Assembly (NCBI RefSeq): GCF_032714495.1
Contig: NZ_JAWDKB010000003.1
Coordinates: 186,001 to 250,000 of the forward strand
Direction of reading: 5' to 3'
Source of the DNA: Methanorbis rubei
Lineage (GTDB): Archaea > Halobacteriota > Methanomicrobia > Methanomicrobiales > Methanocorpusculaceae
Length of the DNA: 64,000 nt
A program made the translations under genes and the position numbers. The notes beneath the pieces are model-generated. The model searched no databases. It saw only the letters and a list, made by a program, of their open reading frames with translations, and had not been told where the DNA came from. This document shows, in pieces, positions 1-6,448 of the stretch (positions are counted from its first letter, which is position 1; each line of letters starts with the position of its first letter).

Positions 1-748
1 AGTAGGCGTCGGGCGTTGCAAAGTGGAACGGTACTGCTCCTGCTTTGGTGGCGAGTCCTGCAATGAAGAGGACGAGTGCCAGAATGTTTAAGGATGTCAG
101 CGATATCTGTGATGCAATCACCGCCATGTTCAGTGAGTTGTACTGGGCGTACAGCAGGCCGATTGCAAAGAGAATCATCAGTGCGCCAACCGTGTTGACG
201 ATCAAATACTTCAGTGCCCCTTCTGCGGCAAGTCCGCCGTTGCGGTGGTACGCAATCAAGGCGGACGCGGCAAGAGAGTTGATCTCAAGGAACACGAAGA
301 AGTTGAACATGTCGCCGGTTGAGACCATGCCAAAGATACCTGCGGTAAGCAGGAGGTAGAGGGCATAGAACTCTGAACGATAACTTCTCTTGCTCTGCGA
401 AAGGGTGAGGTAGAGAATCACTGCAAACGAAACGATTGCAGCAGATATCAGCATTAATGCGCCGAATCCGTCGATCGCAAACAGAATGCGGATCGGAATT
501 CCTCCTGAGTCGGCAGGAATCGTGCCGACGCCGGGAGCAGCACCAAACACGTAGACGATTGTGCCTTTGGCATACACCTGTGCTGCGAGAAGAATCGCAA
601 CGACTGACGAGACAAAGGATGCGAGAATCACCCATGCGTCACGGATGCTTGGCAGGAATCTGCCGATGACCGGCGTTAAGAATGCGCCAAACAAGGGAAT
701 CGCAATCAGCAGTGCCGGAAGGTTCGCAAGAAGAACGTCAGCGTTCAT
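1..748 (-). CDS. mnhD: Mrp/Mbh antiporter subunit D (MnhD/MbhH), partial
   Basis: Proton- or sodium-translocating membrane subunit of the NuoL/M/N family. The start at 748 overlaps the stop of the preceding mnhC gene as ATGA, and 249 codons are visible before the left window edge cuts off the C-terminus. The translation has several hydrophobic segments, the MFNFFVFLEI motif with the conserved membrane glutamate, and KAGAVPFHF with the Lys and His of the proton path, both typical of MrpD/NuoM. It is the last visible gene of an eight-gene overlapping operon. Whether hydrogenase genes (Mbh) or only antiporter genes (Mrp) follow lies outside the window. Confidence 0.9.
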   Translation of the reverse strand, partial: MNADVLLANLPALLIAIPLFGAFLTPVIGRFLPSIRDAWVILASFVSSVVAILLAAQVYAKGTIVYVFGAAPGVGTIPADSGGIPIRILFAIDGFGALMLISAAIVSFAVILYLTLSQSKRSYRSEFYALYLLLTAGIFGMVSTGDMFNFFVFLEINSLAASALIAYHRNGGLAAEGALKYLIVNTVGALMILFAIGLLYAQYNSLNMAVIASQISLTSLNILALVLFIAGLATKAGAVPFHFATPDAY

Positions 749-1092
749 TCTTTGAGCCTCCGCATCTCATCAGCATTCACAGTTCCGTACTTTTTGTAGA
801 TCAGCATCACGAACGAAAGCATGAGTGCAGTTGTCGCAACGCCGATAACGATGTTTGTGAGAGTCAGCGCCTGAACGGTTGGCATGACCATCTCAACGCC
901 CTCCGGAGCGCTGGTGAAGATCGGGGCAATGCCTCCTTCACGGTAGCCGAGGCTGACGAGGAAGAGGTTGACCGCTGCTTCAAGGATGCCAAGACCCATG
1001 ATCATTTTGATCATGTTGCGTTTGAGAAGAACCATCGCAAAGCCGATGCCGATAAGAACCGCGACCGCGATGAACGGAAGGTTTGCGATCAT
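745..1092 (-). CDS. mnhC: Mrp/Mbh antiporter subunit C (MnhC/MbhG, NuoK-like)
   Basis: Small membrane subunit of 115 residues, the normal length for MnhC/MbhG and homologous to NuoK of complex I. Three hydrophobic helices are visible, roughly residues 1-22, 27-48 and 72-95, with the NuoK-type stretch GLGILEAAVNLFLVSLGY containing the conserved membrane Glu. It probably forms part of the ion path beside MnhD. The start overlaps the stop of mnhB and its own stop overlaps the start of mnhD, both as ATGA, implying translational coupling. Confidence 0.92.
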   Translation of the reverse strand: MIANLPFIAVAVLIGIGFAMVLLKRNMIKMIMGLGILEAAVNLFLVSLGYREGGIAPIFTSAPEGVEMVMPTVQALTLTNIVIGVATTALMLSFVMLIYKKYGTVNADEMRRLKE

Positions 1093-1610
1093 GACTCATC
1101 CTCCGTCTGAGCGAAACTGACGGTTTCGGATTCATCCTCTTTCGCGGACGACTCTTTGAGTCCTGCAAACATGTAGAGGAGAACAACCGACAGACCGCCG
1201 AACACTTCGATACCAACTGCAAAGTTGAGTACCGGAATAATTCCTGCGGTGAAGAGGTCTCCTGCGTTCACACCGTACTCAACCGGGTTGCCGAAAAGTC
1301 CGCCGCTTGCGTTCAGCCAGTTGAAGAAGAACGAAGATGCGAGCACGAGTCCGGCAAGGGCTGTGCAGATGAAGAGGATGAGACCTGCTGATTCAATGAG
1401 TTTGAAGTTTTTGGCCTCGATGAAATTTTCCATACACTCGCGGTAGTAGTAACAGACAAGAACAAGGGCAACGCCTGTTGCAATTACTGCTCCTCCCTGG
1501 AATCCTCCGCCCGGAGAGATGTGGCCGTGAGCTACGACGTAGAAGCCGAAGATGAAGATGAACGGAATAAGCAGGCGTCCTGCTGATCTTCCGATAAGAC
1601 CTGTTACCAT
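1089..1610 (-). CDS. mnhB: Mrp/Mbh antiporter subunit B (MnhB/MbhF)
   Basis: Membrane protein of 173 residues carrying the MnhB domain: four hydrophobic segments and the signature HGHISPGGGFQGGAVIATG near residues 28-46. In Mrp and Mbh complexes this subunit lies in the sodium/proton antiporter module. The start at 1610 is one base beyond the stop of the MbhE-like gene. The C-terminal tail, rich in Glu and Ser, is probably cytoplasmic. Family assignment is clear; ion specificity cannot be read from the sequence. Confidence 0.92.
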   Translation of the reverse strand: MVTGLIGRSAGRLLIPFIFIFGFYVVAHGHISPGGGFQGGAVIATGVALVLVCYYYRECMENFIEAKNFKLIESAGLILFICTALAGLVLASSFFFNWLNASGGLFGNPVEYGVNAGDLFTAGIIPVLNFAVGIEVFGGLSVVLLYMFAGLKESSAKEDESETVSFAQTEDES

Positions 1611-1611
1611 G

Positions 1612-1887
1612 TTAGTGTCTCCTCCTGAAGAACATTGATACGCCTAAGACGGCGATGAAGAGAACGGTTGCTTCGCCAAGCGTGTCAAATCCACGGAAGT
1701 CGAAGACGATTGCGGTGACCGCATTGTTTGAACCTGTGTCAACCTGCGTGTGATCGATGTAGTACTGATCCGTGTTCGAAGTAAGCGGGTGGCCGAATGA
1801 GAGGCCGAACGCCGGCAGGAGCAGGATCAGTGTTACTGCGATGATGAGGAAGATGGTCAGCTTTGGAGGTACTGAACAACGTGCCAT
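1612..1887 (-). CDS. MbhE-like subunit (MrpA C-terminal segment)
   Basis: A 91-residue membrane protein with a first helix near residues 10-30 and a second near 64-85. The segment FDFRGFDTLGEATVLFIAVLG is the hallmark of the MrpA C-terminal/MbhE family. In bacterial Mrp this region belongs to the giant MrpA subunit; in archaeal Mbh and Mrp it is a separate gene, as here. The ATG at 1887 is chosen because it lies directly after the stop of the MbhD-like gene (1889). The longer open frame upstream overlaps that gene and reads as non-protein-like sequence. Confidence 0.85.
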   Translation of the reverse strand: MARCSVPPKLTIFLIIAVTLILLLPAFGLSFGHPLTSNTDQYYIDHTQVDTGSNNAVTAIVFDFRGFDTLGEATVLFIAVLGVSMFFRRRH

Positions 1888-1888
1888 G

Positions 1889-2155
1889 TTATTCACTCTC
1901 CTCACGGGTTGTTCCACGGATGGCGATGATGAGAATTGCAGTCGAGATTCCTGCACCAATGGCAGCTTCTGCGATTGCAACATCAGGTGCCTGCAGGATG
2001 AAGAACTCCAGAGCCAGAAGGAAACTGAATGCTGCAAATGCGATTGCTGCTGCGATGAGGTCTTTGAGGAAGAAGACGGCAACCGCACAGAGAATCATTG
2101 CTGCAAGGAAGAGAATGTGTAAGATGACGTAGCTTGCAGGGAAGAGTTCGATCAT
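1889..2155 (-). CDS. MbhD-like subunit (DUF4040)
   Basis: An 88-residue hydrophobic protein with three helices, containing the motif LQAPDVAIAEAAIGAG typical of the DUF4040/MbhD segment homologous to the middle of MrpA. The Asp and Glu of this motif are conserved membrane acidic residues. The start overlaps the mnhG stop as ATGA. Together with the next gene it supplies the MrpA-type portion of the complex as two small polypeptides, the arrangement known from archaeal Mbh and Mrp operons. Confidence 0.87.
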   Translation of the reverse strand: MIELFPASYVILHILFLAAMILCAVAVFFLKDLIAAAIAFAAFSFLLALEFFILQAPDVAIAEAAIGAGISTAILIIAIRGTTREESE

Positions 2156-2532
2156 TTGCGTGCCTCCTTTTGTGCGTTGAGTTTGGACTCGTCTTTCTTG
2201 AGTGCGTCAATCTGAAGGAGTTTCGGGGTGTTGCCCGAGCGGTATGCACTGCGGGCGATTGCATGAGTCGAGGTTGCTGCGGTGACAACAACGATGATTA
2301 AAGCAAGCAGTACGTGTGCTCCGTAGTTGAACCATGCGTCGTCTCCTGCGGCATACAAGGTGTATGCGTAGAGAAGTACGCCAAGTCCTGCGAAGAGGAG
2401 GCCGAAGCTTCCGACAAGGCCAGCAGCATGTATTCTTGTGTAGAAGTCGGGGAACCGGAAGAGTCCGATGACGCCAAGTACACTGAAGATTACGGATATT
2501 ACGACGAAGAGGATGATGAGTTCGTCAATCAT
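2152..2532 (-). CDS. mnhG: Mrp/Mbh antiporter subunit G (MnhG/MbhC)
   Basis: A 126-residue membrane protein with three predicted helices. The segment IGLFRFPDFYTRIHAAG near residues 21-37 is diagnostic of the MnhG/PhaG family. The C-terminal 30 residues are charged and probably cytoplasmic. The ATG at 2532 overlaps the mnhF stop as ATGA and is preceded by GAGGTGA, a plausible ribosome binding site. The gene order E-F-G matches both Mrp and Mbh operons. Confidence 0.92.
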   Translation of the reverse strand: MIDELIILFVVISVIFSVLGVIGLFRFPDFYTRIHAAGLVGSFGLLFAGLGVLLYAYTLYAAGDDAWFNYGAHVLLALIIVVVTAATSTHAIARSAYRSGNTPKLLQIDALKKDESKLNAQKEARK

Positions 2533-2795
2533 TCGAGGTCACCTCTGATGAGTTTTGCGACATAGAGTGTTCCAACAAAGGACAGCAGGGCATAGATGAT
2601 TGCAACGTCGATGAAGCCGGGCTGGGCGAACCGGATCGAGAGGATGATCATGATGATGACAACGAGTGCGTTGATGACGTCGAGGGCAAGCATCCGATCC
2701 GCGTTGGTCGGGCCGAGCCACATCCGGACTCCGCATGCGAAGATGAGGAGGACGAAGATGATAGCTGCTATCATGAAGATGTCAATGTCGATCAT
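2529..2795 (-). CDS. mnhF: Mrp/Mbh antiporter subunit F (MnhF/MbhB)
   Basis: An 88-residue three-helix membrane protein with the MnhF motif RMWLGPTNADRMLALDVIN near residues 24-42. I choose the ATG at 2795, which overlaps the mnhE stop as ATGA and follows GGAGGATC at good spacing. An in-frame ATG 21 bases upstream (2816) lies inside mnhE and lacks a ribosome binding site. The small size is normal for the family. Confidence 0.9.
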   Translation of the reverse strand: MIDIDIFMIAAIIFVLLIFACGVRMWLGPTNADRMLALDVINALVVIIMIILSIRFAQPGFIDVAIIYALLSFVGTLYVAKLIRGDLE

Positions 2796-3337
2796 TCGGT
2801 GATCCTCCGAATCCATTTGACGAGGTCGAGTTTGGCAAAGATTTTGCCGGGCTCGCGGGTTTCTTTTGCGTCGTCTCCGATGTCAAGGCAGTGAATGTAG
2901 AGTTCACGGGTTTCTTCGTTGACGTCAACCGTGGCGGTTCCGGGCTGGAAGGTGATGGAGGTTGAGAGCAGGAGTGCTCCGGCATCAGTGCTGAGTCCGG
3001 GAGTGAGTTTGACAATTCCGGGTCTGATGTTTCTGAGGGTGATGATCTTCCAGGCAACGGTGAGGTTGGCGATAATCAGTTCGATTACAAACGGAATGAT
3101 ATAGACTGCAAGCAGTAGCCAGCGAAGCGGGTTGGCCATGGCGTAGCGTTTGCCCTGCCATAGTTTGAGACATAGCAGCCCGGTAATAATCGAAAGAATT
3201 AGCCCGATGACAAGTTCGGGTACTGACCAGAGCAGGATTGAGTTGGTAGGGCCTGCGGAGCCGACAGATAGTACAAGATAGATGATAAACGCGGCGATAG
3301 TAGCCGAGATGAATGGGATGATGCTTTTTTTGGTCAC
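2792..3337 (-). CDS. mnhE: Mrp/Mbh antiporter subunit E (MnhE/MbhA)
   Basis: First gene of the operon, a membrane protein of about 181 residues with the MnhE domain: N-terminal helices, then a hydrophilic domain of about 90 residues containing LTPGLSTDAGALLLSTSITFQPGTATVDV-type sequence shared by the family. The GTG at 3337 follows GGAGGAGAT at ideal spacing. A GTG at 3385 would add 16 residues but has GGAGG almost touching it. A TATA-like stretch near 3437 and a small CCCCAT/ATGGGG hairpin at 3390-3404 lie upstream. MnhE is usually 160-190 residues, in line with the shorter form. Confidence 0.88.
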   Translation of the reverse strand: MTKKSIIPFISATIAAFIIYLVLSVGSAGPTNSILLWSVPELVIGLILSIITGLLCLKLWQGKRYAMANPLRWLLLAVYIIPFVIELIIANLTVAWKIITLRNIRPGIVKLTPGLSTDAGALLLSTSITFQPGTATVDVNEETRELYIHCLDIGDDAKETREPGKIFAKLDLVKWIRRITE

Positions 3338-3430
3338 GGGACTATCTCCTCCGTGAGGTTTGTGTTCAGCAATTTGTTCATACACACCTCCCCATACGAT
3401 GGGGTCTGGCAGGTCCGGTTTGGATCTGCA

Positions 3431-3444
3431 TCTATTATAATAGA
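3431..3444. promoter_or_regulatory. Palindromic TATA region of the antiporter operon
   Basis: TCTATTATAATAGA is a perfect 14-base palindrome that contains the only good TATA-like core upstream of mnhE. Read on the minus strand it would place transcription start near 3410, just before the small hairpin at 3390-3404. A symmetric sequence on the TATA box would suit a repressor that blocks TBP; this is inference. Confidence 0.45.
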
Positions 3445-3526
3445 ATGTTCATGCAATTAAGGTGTGTGCTCGCCGGGTGGCGAGGGATGGAGTCAATTGT
3501 GTTTGTATTTGGAAATTTTTGTGTGT

Positions 3527-3686
3527 GGTCTCGCTTGGAATAACCACGGAATGCACAGAATTACACGGAGCTTCACTGAATGCACGGAGAACGCCTGCGG
3601 CGCCGGAATGCACGGAAAGGCTAAGGAAACTGGGATCTCAAAGCGATGACCTATACCCATACCCATAACTCTTAGGCTTTTCATGA
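3527..3686. repeat. Family A palindromic element A1, half copy
   Basis: Part of the spacer between mnhE and the HxlR gene. It begins with the family A end GGTCTCGCTTGGAATAACCA and continues through CACGGAATGCACAGAA words, the GC module AACGCCTGCGGCGCC and the conserved loop (CTAAGGAAACTGGGATCTCA to ACTCTTAGGC). The right arm is lost: after CTTAGGC only a few bases remain. Open frames across it are not proteins. Confidence 0.8.
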
Positions 3687-3705
3687 AAAATAATGGGAAA
3701 TGCGT

Positions 3706-4074
3706 TCAACTACAGATGATCTCGATTTCTTCGGTGATGTTTTCTCCTCCCCAGGTACAGAGCTGGTCGAGGATGGGCATGATTGATCTGCCTTTGTCGG
3801 TGAGTGAGTATTCTACTTTGGGAGGGATCTCAGGGTAGACGGTTCTGGTGACAAGTCCGCTTTTTTCAAGGTCTCTGAGTTCTTTGGTGAGCATTCTCTG
3901 GGTGATTTTTCTTGGAAGGGCCGGCTGTATCTGGCTGTATCTGAGGGTTCCGTCCATTAGGGCGTAGAGTATGTGGGCTTTCCATTTCCCTCCGATGATG
4001 TCAAGGGCTGCGTCGATTCCACAGATGTATTTTTGTTTTTTGGCGTTTGGAGGGTTATGGTCCATTAGTATCAT
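3706..4074 (-). CDS. HxlR-family winged-helix regulator
   Basis: A 122-residue transcription regulator of the HxlR type. The core runs from CGIDAALDIIGGKWKAHILYAL (residues 18-39) through the recognition helix region RKITQRMLTKELRDLEKSGLV. The Cys before the first helix is the position used for redox or electrophile sensing in several HxlR proteins; another Cys lies in the C-terminal helix and one at residue 121. It is divergent from an iron-sulfur flavoprotein gene, its most likely target. ATG codons at 4074 and 4065 are both possible; a TATA-like CATATTTG about 25 bases upstream suits a leaderless start at 4074. Confidence 0.88.
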   Translation of the reverse strand: MILMDHNPPNAKKQKYICGIDAALDIIGGKWKAHILYALMDGTLRYSQIQPALPRKITQRMLTKELRDLEKSGLVTRTVYPEIPPKVEYSLTDKGRSIMPILDQLCTWGGENITEEIEIICS

Positions 4075-4095
4075 TTGTGTGTGAATAAGACAAAT
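4073..4095. promoter_or_regulatory. Inverted repeat in the HxlR/flavoprotein divergent promoter
   Basis: ATTTGT, 11 bases, ACAAAT form a 6-base inverted repeat overlapping the HxlR start and upstream of the flavoprotein promoter (TATA-like CTATATG near 4112). Its place in the shared intergenic region suggests an HxlR operator that would repress its own gene and control the flavoprotein. Inference from position and symmetry only. Confidence 0.4.
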
Positions 4096-4182
4096 ATGTT
4101 CCTACCATCTATATGTGACATACCTGCAAAAAGTATACTTCAGAAGATGCGCCGATTTTTTTGGTGCGTCGGAGCTGATGGT

Positions 4183-4719
4183 ATGAAACAGGTTCTGGTT
4201 ATTTCGGCAACTCCGCGGAAAGGCGGAAATTCGGATGTTTTGTGTGATGAGTTTGTTCGCGGTGCAAGAGAGGCTGGACATTCTGCAGAGAAGATCTTTT
4301 TGTGTGATAAAAAAATCGGGTTCTGTACTGCATGTGATTACTGCCAGACGAATGCGGGCGAGTGTATTCAGGATGATGATATGGCGGAGATTTTGGAGAA
4401 ACTTGTTTCTTCTGATGTGATTGTTCTTGCAAGTCCGGTCTACTTCTACACGCTGAATGCCCAGATGAAGACGCTGATCGATCGTGTGTATGCACGATTC
4501 ACTGAGGTTCGCGGGAAAGAGCTCTACTTTATGGTGACTGCTGCGGATACAGAGGTTGCAAATATGCAGCGGACGATTGAGTGCTTCCGCGGTTTTGCAG
4601 ACTGTCTGCCTGAGTCAAAGGAGATGGGTGTGATTTATGGTACCGGAGCATGGGAAGTTGGCGACATCAAGAAACTGCCGGCTATGGGGCAGGCGTACGA
4701 GATGGGCAAGGCAGTGTGA
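4183..4719 (+). CDS. Iron-sulfur flavoprotein (Isf-like NADPH-dependent FMN reductase)
   Basis: A 178-residue flavodoxin-fold protein. The N-terminus VLVISATPRKGGNSDVL is the FMN phosphate loop. At residues 47-58 the sequence CTACDYCQTNAGEC gives the compact CX2CX2CX6C cluster motif of the Isf family, which binds a 4Fe-4S cluster beside FMN. ASPVYFY is a further FMN contact. Known Isf proteins of methanogens accept electrons from ferredoxin and reduce oxygen or peroxide, so an oxidative-stress role is likely. The ATG at 4183 follows GGAG eight bases upstream; the open frame continues upstream without support. T-rich tracts after the stop (4720-4800) probably terminate it. Confidence 0.88.
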   Translation: MKQVLVISATPRKGGNSDVLCDEFVRGAREAGHSAEKIFLCDKKIGFCTACDYCQTNAGECIQDDDMAEILEKLVSSDVIVLASPVYFYTLNAQMKTLIDRVYARFTEVRGKELYFMVTAADTEVANMQRTIECFRGFADCLPESKEMGVIYGTGAWEVGDIKKLPAMGQAYEMGKAV

Positions 4720-4828
4720 GAGAAGGGATTTTTTGAAATATTTTTTATTGAAGATCTTTTTGCAAAATTATTTTTGGATGATTTTTTTTTCAAAAAAAAA
4801 AGAAACGGGTCAGAGTCCCCTTACAAAC

Positions 4829-6163
4829 TCAGACGACCGGTTTTATCATATCACTCTGCGGGGCTGGAACCATTCCTGCCGGATTCACCGTCTCTGCGAT
4901 GACCTTCATCAGCATCTCAAGGCCCTGAACAAGCTGCTCATCCTCGATAACCAGAGGTGGCATAATCTTCACCACCGTATCCTCGCGGCCTGACAGCTCA
5001 AGAATCAGACCATTCTCAAAGCATGCCTTTCTGATCTGCTGCGTGGTTCCGCACGGATATGACCCGAAATCAATACCCCACATCAGACCAAGACCGCGGA
5101 ACGTCAGAGAAGGATCAATCTGCCGCAGGCGTGCTGCCAGATACTCCTCAACAATTCTTCCCTTGCGAACCGTCTCGGCCTCAAGATTGTGCTCCATCAT
5201 GTACTCGATTGCTGCTTTTCCCGCAACAAACGCCAGCTGGAACCCGCGGAACGTCCCGTTGTGCTCGCCCGGCAGAAGAACATCATACTCAGGCTTCACG
5301 AGAGCAATCGAACACGGCATACCAATACCGCCGAGAGACTTCGCCATCACCACAATATCAGGGATAATATCTGCCCGCTCGAACGAGAAGAACGAACCTG
5401 TTCTGCCGCAGCCGGTCTGAATCTCATCAAGGATTAAGAGCATATCATGCTTATCGCACAGCGCCCGCATATCGCGGAGCCACTCGTTCGACACAATATT
5501 AATGCCGCCCTCTCCCTGCACCGACTCAACAATGATCGCAGCCGGCTTGTCCACACCGCTGTGGTCATCGCTCAGCAGCATATCGATGTAGGCGATCGTA
5601 TCAAATCCCGGCATCATCGACGGATGCGGAACATGCGTCACATTGCCGAGTGAGACACCGCAGGCATCACGTGCCGACCTCTCGGTCGTCAACGCAAGCG
5701 AGCCAAGCGACATACCATGGAAGCCGCCCATTAAGGCAAGCACATTTGATCTGCCTTTGACTTTCCTCGCAATCTTCAGTGCGACCTCGACAGCATTCGT
5801 GCCGGTCGGTCCCGGGAACAGAACCTTATAGTCAAATCCCCGCGGGATGAGAATCTCTCTCTCCAGACAGTCGATGAACTCGCCTTTTGCGATCGAGTAC
5901 ATATCAAGACCATGGAGAAGTCCGTCTCCCATTAAATATTCAACAACTTTTCCCTTGATATAGTCATTATTATGACCATAATTGCAGCTTCCTGCTCCAC
6001 AGAGGAAATCAATGTATTCTCTTCCACTCTGATCGATCAGTACTGACCCTTTGGCTTTCGAGAAAATAACCGGATATTTTCTGCAGTACGATCTCACGTT
6101 GCTTTCGAAGGTTTCGAATACCGTTGGTTCCATTAAGACGTCGTTTGTGTTTCTCTGACCCAT
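4829..6163 (-). CDS. ectB: EctB-like diaminobutyrate-2-oxoglutarate aminotransferase
   Basis: Class III PLP aminotransferase of 444 residues. The start of the protein (TVFETFESNVRSYCRKYPVIF), DFLCGAGSCNYGHNND, the PLP region FPGPTGTNAVE, LDEIQTGCGRTG and MAKSLGGIGMP with the Schiff-base Lys all match EctB, which makes L-2,4-diaminobutyrate from aspartate semialdehyde and glutamate. No ectA or ectC is beside it; the upstream gene encodes an amino-acid decarboxylase. ATG 6163 follows a G-rich GGGGGTG; ATG 6133 is an alternative. Substrate is inferred from the family. Confidence 0.85.
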   Translation of the reverse strand: MGQRNTNDVLMEPTVFETFESNVRSYCRKYPVIFSKAKGSVLIDQSGREYIDFLCGAGSCNYGHNNDYIKGKVVEYLMGDGLLHGLDMYSIAKGEFIDCLEREILIPRGFDYKVLFPGPTGTNAVEVALKIARKVKGRSNVLALMGGFHGMSLGSLALTTERSARDACGVSLGNVTHVPHPSMMPGFDTIAYIDMLLSDDHSGVDKPAAIIVESVQGEGGINIVSNEWLRDMRALCDKHDMLLILDEIQTGCGRTGSFFSFERADIIPDIVVMAKSLGGIGMPCSIALVKPEYDVLLPGEHNGTFRGFQLAFVAGKAAIEYMMEHNLEAETVRKGRIVEEYLAARLRQIDPSLTFRGLGLMWGIDFGSYPCGTTQQIRKACFENGLILELSGREDTVVKIMPPLVIEDEQLVQGLEMLMKVIAETVNPAGMVPAPQSDMIKPVV

Positions 6164-6278
6164 AGACCACACCCCCACTTGTTGTATAGGATAGTATGAA
6201 TTTACAGGCAATCTTACTCTGCAGAATTCACTGCGCCGAGATTACATTATCATGTTACCCCCCTCACGGCTTAAAGGT

Positions 6279-6316
6279 GTCCATTGAAATAAAGGCCTAT
6301 GGCCTGATTTATGGAC
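6279..6316 (-). promoter_or_regulatory. Strong hairpin between decarboxylase and ectB
   Basis: GTCCAT...ATGGAC enclose AAAT...ATTT and AGGCC-TAT-GGCCT, together a long stem-loop of 15 or more pairs in the 285-base spacer. No T-run follows on the minus strand, so a plain terminator is unlikely; an attenuator, processing site or operator before ectB is possible. A run of eight G (about 6381-6388) and other C/G tracts also lie in this spacer. Confidence 0.4.
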
Positions 6317-6448
6317 TTTCGGACGTTATTCTTGGACTTCAAATACCCCCCTGAAAACTCCAATTCCCCATCCATGACCCGGGGGGGGTTAAATGGTTTC
6401 CGGGGGAAAAAATTTTCAGATTTTTCTCGCGCATGAAAAAAAGAAAAA

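Noticed and set aside
2796-2816. Longer mnhF from ATG 2816
   Set aside because: No ribosome binding site and it overlaps mnhE; ATG 2795 forms the usual ATGA coupling.
3338-3385. GTG start at 3385 for mnhE
   Set aside because: GGAGG lies only about one base from the codon; GTG 3337 has ideal spacing to GGAGGAGAT.
3462-3668. Short open frames with HGMHR/TECTE-like peptides
   Set aside because: They are translations of family A repeats, also found at 14339-14554, 17622-18026 and 48221-48439, on either strand and in several frames.
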